64,000 bases of DNA from Brachycybe producta (lineage: Eukaryota > Arthropoda > Diplopoda > Playtdesmida > Andrognathidae), in the NCBI GenBank assembly GCA_036925085.1, contig JAUPFP010000034.1:697501-761500 (forward strand), read 5' to 3'. The notes beneath the pieces were generated by a model. The model saw only the letters and a list, made by a program, of their open reading frames with translations. It was not told where the DNA came from and did not search any database. This document shows, piece after piece, positions 43,431-55,400 of this stretch (within the stretch, counting starts at the first letter, position 1; every line of letters starts with the position of its first letter). Both the position numbers and the translations under genes were made by a program.

Positions 43431-46400
43431 ATGGGCGTTGAAGTCGTTATTCTTTCAAGCGCAGATCCCAATTTAGGTAGAGTATATTAATGACTAGCTT
43501 TACGTTCCATATTTAATCTCGTCCTATTAACATTAATTGCACTTTAATGCAAAAGGAAACAATAACATTTACAGCTCGTTTTATGTTGTGCGCACTATTT
43601 CTCATTGCGGAGGGCGACATTTAACTTCCATGTTATAATTGAATAGTGTGACGTTATGTTCTTGCGGTTTCAACCGCGTTTCAGCGAAAATTGGCGCTAA
43701 ACGTTTCATTGAAACCAATTGAAAGTTATTCGTTACGGAAAAAAACGCGGATGATTACAAAATTAATGCATTGCGGAGCTTGCGTGTCAGATATGACATG
43801 CGGTGACCTTTTTAATACCAACCTTTTATGCGTTTTGTGTACTAATATGGCGGCTTTCACATTGCCACGCAAGTGAACAAGACGCCATATTGGATTGTTT
43901 TTATTGTTTATAGTTGAATCATATTTTTACTTATCCTTTGGAATCAAGAGGCCATGCGGTGTGCTTCAATATTTAACGCATAAAAAGTATGGGTAATGTC
44001 AGTCTCGAGTGTTCCGCATTGTAAATTGATATGGCGAGCTAAAAAATAAAAGGAATCCCAGTTTTATTTCAGCCTAAAATTTACCAGTTAATTTTTGTTT
44101 TGTATTTACAGGTCAGACATACCCGAAATGTGGACAAACAGTTGTCGTTCACTACACAGGTATACATACATATATATATACAACTAAGAAAAAAATGGGG
44201 ATTCTTTTAATTAAGAAACTAGCCTCCAGTTAATATAAATTGCGCCAAAGGCACGCGATGAGGTTACAGAGGCGTACAAGGGCGTCAGTAGAGGTTATGT
44301 GGCTCTTAATCGAAAGAATTTCTGATAAAATGTTTATTTTCCATGCGTAATTGGATGAAATGGAGTCAAATTAACCTTGAAGACGTTTTTTGTATAAAAT
44401 TAATCATTTTATAAAAAAAAATCAATACCCACGTCATTAAACCGGAAGTGACGTTATCTTGGTTTTGTTTAATTATTTGGCATTTTAGAACCAGCTTGAA
44501 TTTGTGAATTGTGATATAAGAAGAGAGTTGCTCATGTAAAAATAACGTAGTATTATTTAGATAAGGAAATTAGATCTTGTTTCTTGACACAAATGGTGCC
44601 TCATAACACCGCAAGTGGAGCAAAGTAGTTTAACTCATTCACAATACACAGGAAATTCGAAAATATCTAAAGTAGTTCCTAGATCAAACACCATCAGAAA
44701 ACTATCCAAAAATGATTGAGAAACAATTTTTTTGCTTCATTTAATTTATACTAGAGACCTACATAAAGCCCATGGGCCGGTGGGCTTTTTCAAAAGCCCA
44801 GCCCATGGGTTGGGCTGGACCTGGGCCGGCATTTTTATGTTAAAGGCCCATGGGCTTCGTGGGCTTCATAAGCCTCGTGGGCTTTGTGGACATCATGGGT
44901 TTGGAAGGCGTGTTTGATTACTTCTCTCTTGGGGTTCTTTACAAATGTATAGAACTGCACCACGTATTATTTCATACATTTTAATAAAAGTATAACAAAT
45001 TCTTCACTGACGACCAATCAATAAAATAAACATATTAGGGCCGTTAATGGGGCAGTTTCTTTTCTTTGTAAGCATGCAAACTTAATTGTGAAACATTTAG
45101 TGTGGAAATTAGAGACCTACACAAAGCCCATGGGATGGTGGGCTGCTGGGCTGGGATCGCCATATTTATGTTAAAGGCCCATGGGCCTGGTGAGCTTCGT
45201 GGGCCTGGTGGGCTGGGCTGGGCTTCAAATTTTTACTCAAATGTATGTCTCTTAATACTATTTTATTTCATGCAAATAAGTTAGGCCAAAAGAATGGCGC
45301 GTTTTTAATTCAATGATACTATTTAGAGACTAGAATTAAAAAACTATTATTTGGGAGATTAAATATTTTCTCCTTTTCTATAAACTTTGGATTGATTGCT
45401 TGAATACTAGTCTCTAACCAGTCTTCTTGATTGAAAAATACATAATTTTTATGGCTATATTATTAGATATTCATTGAAATGCTGCGTTTGAGAATGGGAG
45501 GGAGGAATTTTAGAGAGGGGAGTGATGACAATTGTCCTTTTATTGGAAAATGGTGGAGTTATTGAAATATAGGTTGACAGTTGGACGTCAGAACATAAAA
45601 GATGGAGTTTTTTGTTGGAGGAAGTTGTGCCTTGGAGTCATCACTATGAATGTATCCACTTAAATACAATTTTCGACATGTGTGCGTGTGTTGCTGCTGA
45701 GAATAGGTCAAATCTGAACATTACTTGAAGGTCACAATGAATAAAAGGATAGGTAAACCTCAATTAAATTGATCGCCGATTTGAGGACCTTGGCGCACGA
45801 ACCACTTTTTTTAGTGGTTGAGATCGTCTACAAAATGATGTAATATTGAGCTGGACTGAGTTGAGTGTGTATTGCTATGGCAAGATACGTCAACGACATT
45901 TTCCAGTCGAACTCTACCACTAAAATGTGGTTTTGTGTGCTAAGGCCCTTAAACTGGTTGAATTTTAAGGGTTGGTTTATACTCCCTTGCTAAGCGGCAA
46001 AGCAGCCTGCGAAGCTTCAAAAATGACGTCAGAACTTCAGGTTTTTGCCTTCGCCAGAGCATAAAGCTAGCTTTGAAATGGGACTGGCTCACTACAGCTA
46101 ACTGGGTCACTACAGCTACTAGGCTCACTACAGCTACTAGGGTCACTACAGCTACCAAAAAGAAAATATAGACCTTTATTTCATCAAAAGGGTCACTACA
46201 GCTACCGAGGGTCACTACAGCTACCAAAAAATATAGGCCTGTTTATTTATCAATATGTTTAGTTTAGATTACATTCGGTTCAGTTAGGTTTCATTATGTT
46301 CAGTAAGGTTCGGTAAGGTTCGGTTCGGTTAGGTTTGGTTAGGTTTGGTTAGGTTCGGTTAGGATCGGTTAGGTTTGGTTAGGATCGGTTAGGTTTGGTT

Positions 46401-49400
46401 AGGATCGGTTAGGTTCGGTTAGTATCGGTACTTTTTGGTTAGGATCGTTAAAGTTCGGTTAGGTAAGGTTCGGTAAGGTTTTATTAGGTAAGGTTCCATT
46501 ATTTTAGGGAGAAAGGGTTATTTTTTTAGCTGTAGTGACGAAAAAGTGATAAAAAAAAGGTCTATATTTTGTCCCCCTATTTTTGGTAGCTGTAGTGACC
46601 CTTTTGATGAACAAAAGGTCTATTAATTTTTTTGGTAGCTGTAGTGACCCAAGTAGTTGTTCTCCCCTTAGTAGCGCTTGTGAGCCTTGGTAGCTGTAGT
46701 GACCCCCAACCTATAAAACAGATACACAAAACAATAGAACCCTTCCCCTTCTGGAAGAAAAAAGGTGTGACTTATTCACCCCTTTCGTGTATCTGTTTCC
46801 TGATTGGTGCTTTGAGTTGCTAAGCTTTGAAAAGTTGAACAATTTCAAAGGTTGGGGGTCACTACAGCGGTTGGGGGTCACTACAGCTACCAAGGCTCAC
46901 AAGCGCTACTAAGGGGAGAACAGCTACTTGGGTCACTACAGCTACCAAAAAAATTAATAGACCTTTTGTTCATCAAAAGGGTCACTACAGCTACTAAAAA
47001 ATAGGGGGACAAAATATAGACCTTTTTTTATCACTTTTTCGTCACTACAGCTAAAAAAATAACCCTTTCTCCCTAAAATAACGGAACCTTACCTAATAAA
47101 ACCTTACCGAACCTTACCTAACCGAACCTTACCTAACCGAACCTTAACGATCCGAACCAAAAAGTACCGATACTAACCGAAACGAAACGAACCGAACCTA
47201 ACCGATCCTAACCAAACCTAACCGATCCTAACCAAACCTAACCGATCCTAACCGATCCTAACCAAACCTAACCGATCCTAACCAAACCTAACCGATCCTA
47301 ACCAAACCTAACTGAACCTAACCGATCCTAACCGAACCTAACCGAACCTAACCGAACCTTACTGAACATAATGAAACCTAACTGAACCGAATGTAATCTA
47401 AACTAAACATATTGATAAATAAACAGGCCTATATTTTTTGGTAGCTGTAGTGACCCTCGGTAGCTGTAGTGACCCTTTTGATGAAATAAAGGTCTATATT
47501 TTCTTTTTGGTAGCTGTAGTGACCCTAGTAGCTGTAGTGACCCTAGTAGCTGTAGTGAGCCTAGTAGCTGTAGTGAGCCAGTTAGCTGTAGTGAGCCAGT
47601 CCCACTACAGCTACCAAGGCTCACAAGCGCTACTAAGGGGAGAACAGCTACTTGGGTACTTGGGATATAAAGGTCATAAAATAGGGTAAACTTTGCAAGA
47701 CCACATGTATGTGTGAACAAGCTAAGCTTTGGGGAGCTAATTTTACAGAACTTCAAAGCTTGCAAATCTTAGCAAAGTTTGGAGTATAAACCTACCCTAA
47801 GCCGTTCAAAGACGAGCGACTTTTTTTATCCGTCGAGATTGACTACAAAAGTGGTCAGCATTTGGCCTAAACCAACCACTCGTTGTCGACTGCCATTGGT
47901 TACGAAATGGTTCGAGTGTATAGTTGAATAAACTGCAGAAAGTGTTCGTATAAAATCGGCTCAAGTTGTCCGGTTTCGGCCACACGACAACCACTTTGAA
48001 CGTCCTTAGTTTGAATATTTTTAATTTGTACATAGTACTTTATAACAGTATATTGTACAACAATTTTATGAATAATACAACCCCGGTTTTAGCTCAAGTT
48101 TATCGGTGAATATAATGGTCTACGGTCGTACAGAACGGTTCGAATGTGAGAGAAACAAAATGACACATTTTCACTCGTTGTGGTTGTGTTTCAGTGTTGC
48201 GATTACTTTGAAGTCATCCTGTACAATGCAGTTTTGCAAAGTTCTGTTTATGACGTCTTCCTCCCCCCCCCCCCTTTTTCGTCTTATTTTCTTAGATCCC
48301 TTGTCGTTTTTCATATCTAAATAATTTATATACAGTGACTGTTGTGTGTATTTTGTGTCTCATATTTCCATTATGGATGGAGGAGGAGGTTGGGGAGGAA
48401 GAATGAGAGATATTTCTTATGAAGAATGCTTAGAAAGAAAATGGAGGAGTTTGCAGTGAAAGTCAGTTACCGTTTTTTAAAGCGAAGTATTTCTATCCAT
48501 CCGAAATGAGTTCTAGGAAAAATGTATATTCGATCTTAAAGGAGAGAGAGAGAGAGAGAGAGAGAATAATAAAATGAAAAATAAGTTAGTTGTTGTTCAT
48601 TTTTTTTTTTTTTTTTTCAGTTTCTGTTTTCATTGAGGTGTGTTTGGGGGAGGGGGGGGGGGTGTAAAACTTTCCATTACTTTTTATGCCAAGATGTGAT
48701 GATTCAATTCTAATGAATTTGACGAATCATATTTGGTGTAATTTGTCCATTACATGAAATATACGTTCATTTCACGTTTTGCAGCTGAGGCCAATTTCTG
48801 CTCATTTCGCGAAATGGACATTCTTTTCGTGTAATGAACTAATTACACCAAATGGATGCGACAAATACAAATATTAGTTTCCAAAAACATATTATACAGT
48901 AGGACGTCGGTTATCGGAACTGTCAATAATCGGAACCAATTTTCTTTTTACTTATTCTTAAGAAAGTAAGTACTACTTATGGGAATAGAAATTTGTTTGC
49001 AATCGGTTTTTTTCCTATTTTCTCCACATTTTTTAAATGTTAGTTCGATTAGATGAACTTTTGATTATCAGAACTATGCGTGTCCGACATTAGTTCCGAT
49101 GATCGATTTTCTACTGTAATTAGAGATGGTTTAATGATAGGCGAGAAACGGGGGGGGGGGGGGGGGGGGGTTGGAGAAATGTGAGATTGTGGCAGTACAC
49201 AATGAATAAAAGCTTATTATTTGGTTACAAGTATTGATGAGGTTATTGGTCCTTTTTTAAGGCACAGCCACGCCCTTGTGTAGACGTTTATTTGTGTGTT
49301 TACCTTTGTGATAACTTCCCTGAGTGACAATTACAATGTATTAGCCAAGGTAATACATTTATAAGAATAATAATGCCAGGGACACACATGCAGAAAAACG

Positions 49401-52400
49401 TGAAAGAAAAACATGTAAGAAAACAGACAAAATTCCTTTTGATTTCAAGTGCAAGAAACAGAACAGAATCTGAGATAAGAGCTTTGCTCTGTCTTTTCTG
49501 TTCTTTCCTGCTTTCTGTTATAAATGAACCAATAGGATTTTAGCTTGCATTCAAAACATTTTTTGTAGACTCAATGCAAACAAAACTGTTGAACACACAG
49601 GCAATTAGAAATCCGCCCTTTTTATGACGACTGGCAGCTTCTAATTGGTTGGTTATGTAGTCTGACGTCACATGCTCCGCCCTTTTCAACGTCAAACCAC
49701 GGTGGTCATCATAAAAAGGGTGGAGCCAACTTCTGTTTGTCCCGAATTCTAATTGCCTGTGTTGAACACATGTTGTCTATGATTCACAATAGATGGCGTG
49801 TTGCATTTCTGTTCTGCATGTGTGTTCAATCACATACAGAACAGAAAAAGAAAACGACCCAAATTTCTTTTGTTACAATGGGTTTCTCGTGTGTTTTCTG
49901 TTGTTCGTTTCTGCATGTGTGTGTGTGTCCCTGACTTTTAAGTATCTATACATTTATTTTAGTTTGGCAACCACCCATCCCCCCTTCCTACGTTCAATCC
50001 CTCTGATTTCCGCGGCATAATGTAGAATTTACCAGAAGCGCCATATATCTTTGAATGCAAAGGAACACAGAATTTGTTTTTTTAGTTGTAATTTCTGTTG
50101 ATTTTTTTTTTTTCAGCGTGTGTGATTCTTCTCTTTATATCGCATTTTGTTTGCGTCCACAGTCCACACTACTGTATTGTTTCTTTCTCGTGTTAGTTGC
50201 TGTATAAAATTCGTGTGCCGTGTCTTCAGTATGTTGTTGTTGTTTTCTTCAGAAACTGTTGTCATCTAAACTTTGATTACAAACGGAAGGAGTAGTGTTT
50301 TTTTCTAGGTTCCTTCTGTGTTGCCCTTGGTTACACAGACTCAATATATGAAGTTATAGGAAGGAGTGCGATATTTCTTTCTTAGCTCTCTCTGTCCTTT
50401 CATTTACTTTTGTCAGTCCATCACATACACGGACGTCGTAGAGAATGTTGCTAACTTAATTAGTCCTACTAATAGTTAGCCTCGTTTAGAAACTTTAAAG
50501 ATATCCCTGGTTCGGAACCGGTAGAACCAGTTCGCCAATTCCTGGAATTGATAAAACTGGCTACGAACCGAGTATATTCGGTTCAGTTCTACCCTTTACC
50601 ACCTCTTACTAATGTGCTGGGCTTAAACCGTTCATCAAGATTGACGAAGTGATCAGAACTGATTTCTAAAAAAAATCGCCAACCGAATAAACTGGTTCCG
50701 AACCGAATAGAAACGGTTCGGTTCTATCTGTTGCCACCTCTAGCTTCGTTCTTCAAGGCAGTAGTTAGGTTTGGCGCAAAACGCCGTTCAATAAGACGAA
50801 GTTGGGTGTACATGGAGGCTAACATTGTGAGGCTAAAGAGCTGATTTCGGAATCACTATAGGTTCCACATATATTCAACCTTTTTGCTTTTAAAATATTT
50901 ACACGCAGATATTAAGTTAAGGGGGTACGATAATAACAAATGTTATTTTAGCTTTTTCTTTTGTTTGCTGTTGGAAGTTCTTGTTCCATTATCAATTTAT
51001 CAAATTTTTGTACTTATAAATAGAAACAGAAAGTGGATGTGTAGTATTTTAGAATTGAGGTTGAAAACCAGTCTGTTTTACTTTTTTATCTTTCCAGTTG
51101 GAAGAAGTAAATTCAAGTAACAATTGCGGAGAGAGAAAGTCGAAAAAGGAAAAATTGAACAGTCAATTAATTGTTTTTTTAGGGGTGGGGCAATCAAGAG
51201 TAGAAATTGTGTAAGGGGCTGTTTTTCCTTTTGCCTCTTAATGGCTTATATTTCCAATTAACTTATTAAGTTATTACGGTTCGTTGTTTTTTTTTTTTAC
51301 AGGAGTGTTAATTTGGAGTTCAGAATGGGTCATTTACTTGTAAATAAGGGAGGGGCGGAGGTCCCACATGAATATGTCTTCTAAGGCACGAATTCAAGAA
51401 TGAAAATTAGCACTTGAAACTTCCACTTGTACGCTTTCGCAGTTCGGTTCAATAAAACTGAGGCTTTTCTGTGGTTGAACCTTATTTTCTGGATTCAAGA
51501 TGTAAATTTTCTTGTTTGATTTGAGGTTATTACCCTTACTAGGACATTACATGTGGCCTTGTTGCTACCCCTTATTTTATTTTGTCATTCTAGTTCCTAA
51601 TTGAAATTGCACGAATATTAATTTTTATAAAGGAGTTTGCAAATGAAAAACTTAGTTTGGTGAATTAAATTTTGTAGAAGTCCTTCTTGTTTTGAGCAAT
51701 TGATAGGAGGTTTTTCACAAGTGGTTTTTTGTGTGGGGGGGGCCGGAACTTTCTGTTTCGTTAATTAAAATCAGGATGACGATGTTGGATTGTTGGTATT
51801 TTCATACACGAAATTGAACGTTAAGGGGGTTTCAACACGATGTTAATGCTGAAAAGGTTGGCGAAAGACGCTTTTTGATAGACTTCTAGAGGTATGTTTG
51901 CTAAGCATTACAAATTATAATCTCTTCTGGGTTGCTGCTGCAAAGGAAAAGCTTGGTCTCTCTGTTCAGGGGCAAGCAAGTGTGCTCAGCACAATACAGT
52001 CGTTTGCCCCAGTCCTTTTATGAGGAACATCAACTTTTAATAATAGTTTATTTGGTCTCATGTGACGTATGTCACAATCTAATTGGTTGATAATTTGGTC
52101 TGACTCTCACAAAAGAGCGGGGCAAACGACTGTATTGTGCTGAGCACACTTGCCTGTGTTCAGAGTACAGGCATTTAGAAATCGGGACGAACACAAGTCG
52201 GCTTCGCCCTTTTTATGACGAACGCAACTTCTAATCGGTTGGTTATGTAGTCTGACGTCACATGCTCCGCCCTTTTCAACGTCGAACCACACAACAAACC
52301 AATTAGAAGTTGCCGGTCGTCATAAAAAGGGCGGAGCCAACTTCTGTTTGTCCCGATTTCTAAATGCCTGTGTTCAGAGTTGGTGTAAAGCAATAGCTTG

Positions 52401-55400
52401 TTCTGTTCAAGGTTGCTGTAATGCAGCATCCTGTGAAACATGAAATAGCAGAGCTTGAAGCTAGTTTTGAACTTGTCCAAACAGCGTTTAATAAAGGTAG
52501 GAATTGGATGATTATTACGATTTTTTAGATTTAATTTAGTCATTTTTCTAGCAGATTTCTGCGTATCGAGCGAGATGTTAGTTGGTTTCTTCCTATTGAA
52601 ATCAGTGTGATGGTTTTAGTTGTTTCATTTGTGCTGTTGATTGACTGAATGGCTCGTTTCAGTCACTCATTGGGCACAATTTGAAATTATTGTTCTTGTC
52701 GTTGTTATTTGGCGCAACTCTTGGAATTTCAGGGGTCTCGTTTATTTTTATTAGCCTCAAAGTATCGTAAAAGCTAGAAACACAATTTCATATTTTTCTC
52801 ATCGAGTTTTATTGTTTCGTGTGAAACTATTGTTCTATTGTAAAGAAAGAGCTGGTGTGAAGGACTGAAAGGGTTGACTGGGGAAGATGGGGGGAAGGGT
52901 GTGGTTTTTAGGGATAAATGGGAAAGGGGTGGAGGAACTGTTTGCAGTACGACGAAATTCGGTTATTTTTCCTTTTTTTTATGAGAATGATTTATTCGTT
53001 TCTTGGTTGAATTTTAGTTCTTAAGGTTAGAAACATGTGATTTGTAATAATAAATTAGGAAACTTATTCCTAATAATTTATTAAGTAGGATTGATGTTTT
53101 TTTGTCAATTTTCCAATCTTAAGCTCGTATTGTGTAAAATTTCAGATGAAATTCTTGACAATTTACATTAATTAAGCATTATAATCAGAGGGCGGAATTC
53201 TATAAAAAAAACATATTCCAAATACATTCAGGTATCATGCCCAAATTTAATATCCATCCATTTCAGAATGTTAGGAATTGAATAAACTACATTTATAAAT
53301 ACATATTTTACATATTTTGGAAAATATTTAAATACACATTTTTGTACATATTTATTGAAATTTAAACATATAAATATTTTTTTTCAAATTTCAAATATTT
53401 ATACCAATCACAATCATTATTAATCACTGAATTGGAAAGAAACTAACAAAATTATAATTTTTCAAGTATCTAAATGTTATTTCGTGAATCATTAGTTACT
53501 TTATATAAGGTTAGTAGAGACCACATGTTAGAAACAAAGAAGACAAAGAAAGTTAAGTTATTTTGTCTGTTTTCCAGTTGTTAATGAAATTTAACAAAAC
53601 CATTTACTATTTGAAAGAAAATTTGTCTTTTACAGTAACTTGTGAAGTATTAGGGACTTAGCAAAATTTCTTACGAAATAAATTTATTTACAAAATCCAT
53701 TATTTTGACGTCATTTCCGGTTGATTTCGTTACAACACAAAGATTTCGTACGAAATGAGGCATTTCTTTACGAAATTATAAAATTATTTCGTAGTTGGAT
53801 TTTGTCGATGGAAAACGACGTCGTTTTAAAAAGAATAACCAACCCTACATGAAAGATTTCCGATTAAAGCAAGAATAAAGTGCAAAGAACAATAAAAATT
53901 AAAAAAATCTATGCTTAGTGGCGATTAATTAGGCAAAAATTACCACACAAATCGCCGTAAAAGGTGAAAGATTTCGTTTACGTTTTTGGGTTGCTTCGCT
54001 AACTACAATAACGAAATTGAAACGAAAACGAAATCACTTAATTTAAATATATAAATTTCGTGAAACTTAATTTCATATGAAATTTCGCTAAGTCCCTATT
54101 GTAGTAAAGTGGTCTCTCACTATCAATTATCTAACATCTACATTTTATGATAATTCTGATGATAAAACATTTTTACTTTCTAAGAAAATTAAAATAAATG
54201 AATTAAAAGTATTAAACAGACTATTTGCTTATTAAAGACTATTTAGGAATTTAAAAATATTTTAATACATATTTTGCCCATTTTGAGTACATATATATGT
54301 ACATATTTTCCAATAATAAAAACATTTTATTCCGCCCTCTCATTATAATATACTTTTAAGGGTAAAGGCAAGATATATCCACATTAAGCTGACAAAAAAA
54401 GCAAAGCAGAAACTCAAGTGTTTCAAAACAAATTGGCGACAATTCTAAAACATTTCTGTGACTTGTGTTTTGTTTTAGTTTTTTGTTTTGTTTTTTTGTT
54501 AGTCTTTATGTCCCGCCGCAAGTTGGTAAACATAAAAAGAAAAAAGGTTCGTGTTTTGTCTGGTTACTATGGCAATATTTTGTCAACTAACTCTCCATGT
54601 TGTGCAATGTTGGATGGAGACTTAGTATTAAAACAACAATAACAGAACAGTTGTGTAGTTTACATTAGACCACCACAGCTATAGAAACAAAAACAAACCT
54701 CAGTTTGTGTTTGTGTTGTGGTTTTGTCTTGTGTAATTACTGTTGAAAATTGTTTCAGGTTTTTGTTTTGTTTTCAAAATCTGCTTTTTTCTGGCGTTTT
54801 TTGTTGTGTTTTTGTCGCGAATTCATGTTGCACTTTTGTCAGCTTCATGTGGATCGGCCCTAATATTGCATTGTTATTAGTTTCGTAAGTTTTTGTTAAA
54901 AAATCATACTTGCATAAAATCTTATTAAAATAAAAATTAGTTTTACTCGTAAATAAAAATTCAATAACAATGATATAATTTTCTTTCTAAATTCTTAAAA
55001 ATACATGCTATTTTGGAACCTCATTACAGAAATATTCAGAAAATTATCACAATTATACCTTATGATGTCACTGCTTGTGTGTATTATTTTATGATTATCA
55101 TATTAGGTGTAAAACCTAATATGATAATCATAAAATTTTATGATTATTTTTGTAACAGTCATATGACAATAGTTGCCATAATAATATTTTGTAATTTGCG
55201 TTTGTGACTTAGATAGGATAATTTACTGTCGTAGGACAGAGGGCCTCTCAGGACCTCAGGTATTCATTTTTTTTTACAAGTAAATAATTAATTGAAAGGT
55301 GTTTCTTTACGTCGTTTTTTGTACTTTCTGTTATCGATCTGAAGTGATCGATAAATTTTTTACGGGAAATTACTTCACATGAAAAAAGATACGCCCTAAA

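Noticed and set aside
46262..46495. GGTTAG-rich array as an interstitial telomere
   Set aside because: Units vary in length and sequence (GGTTAGGTTC, GGATCGG, GGTTTGG) and the array is mirrored inside the foldback element, so a telomeric origin is not supported.
45949..47765. Frames rich in VAVVTL and GSLQL repeats, superficially a repeat protein
   Set aside because: The periodicity is the 15-17-bp DNA subrepeat of the foldback element, appears on both strands and lacks any gene context.
52107..52543. 122-residue minus-strand frame
   Set aside because: It spans family-1 MITE copy c; the open frame comes from the palindrome.
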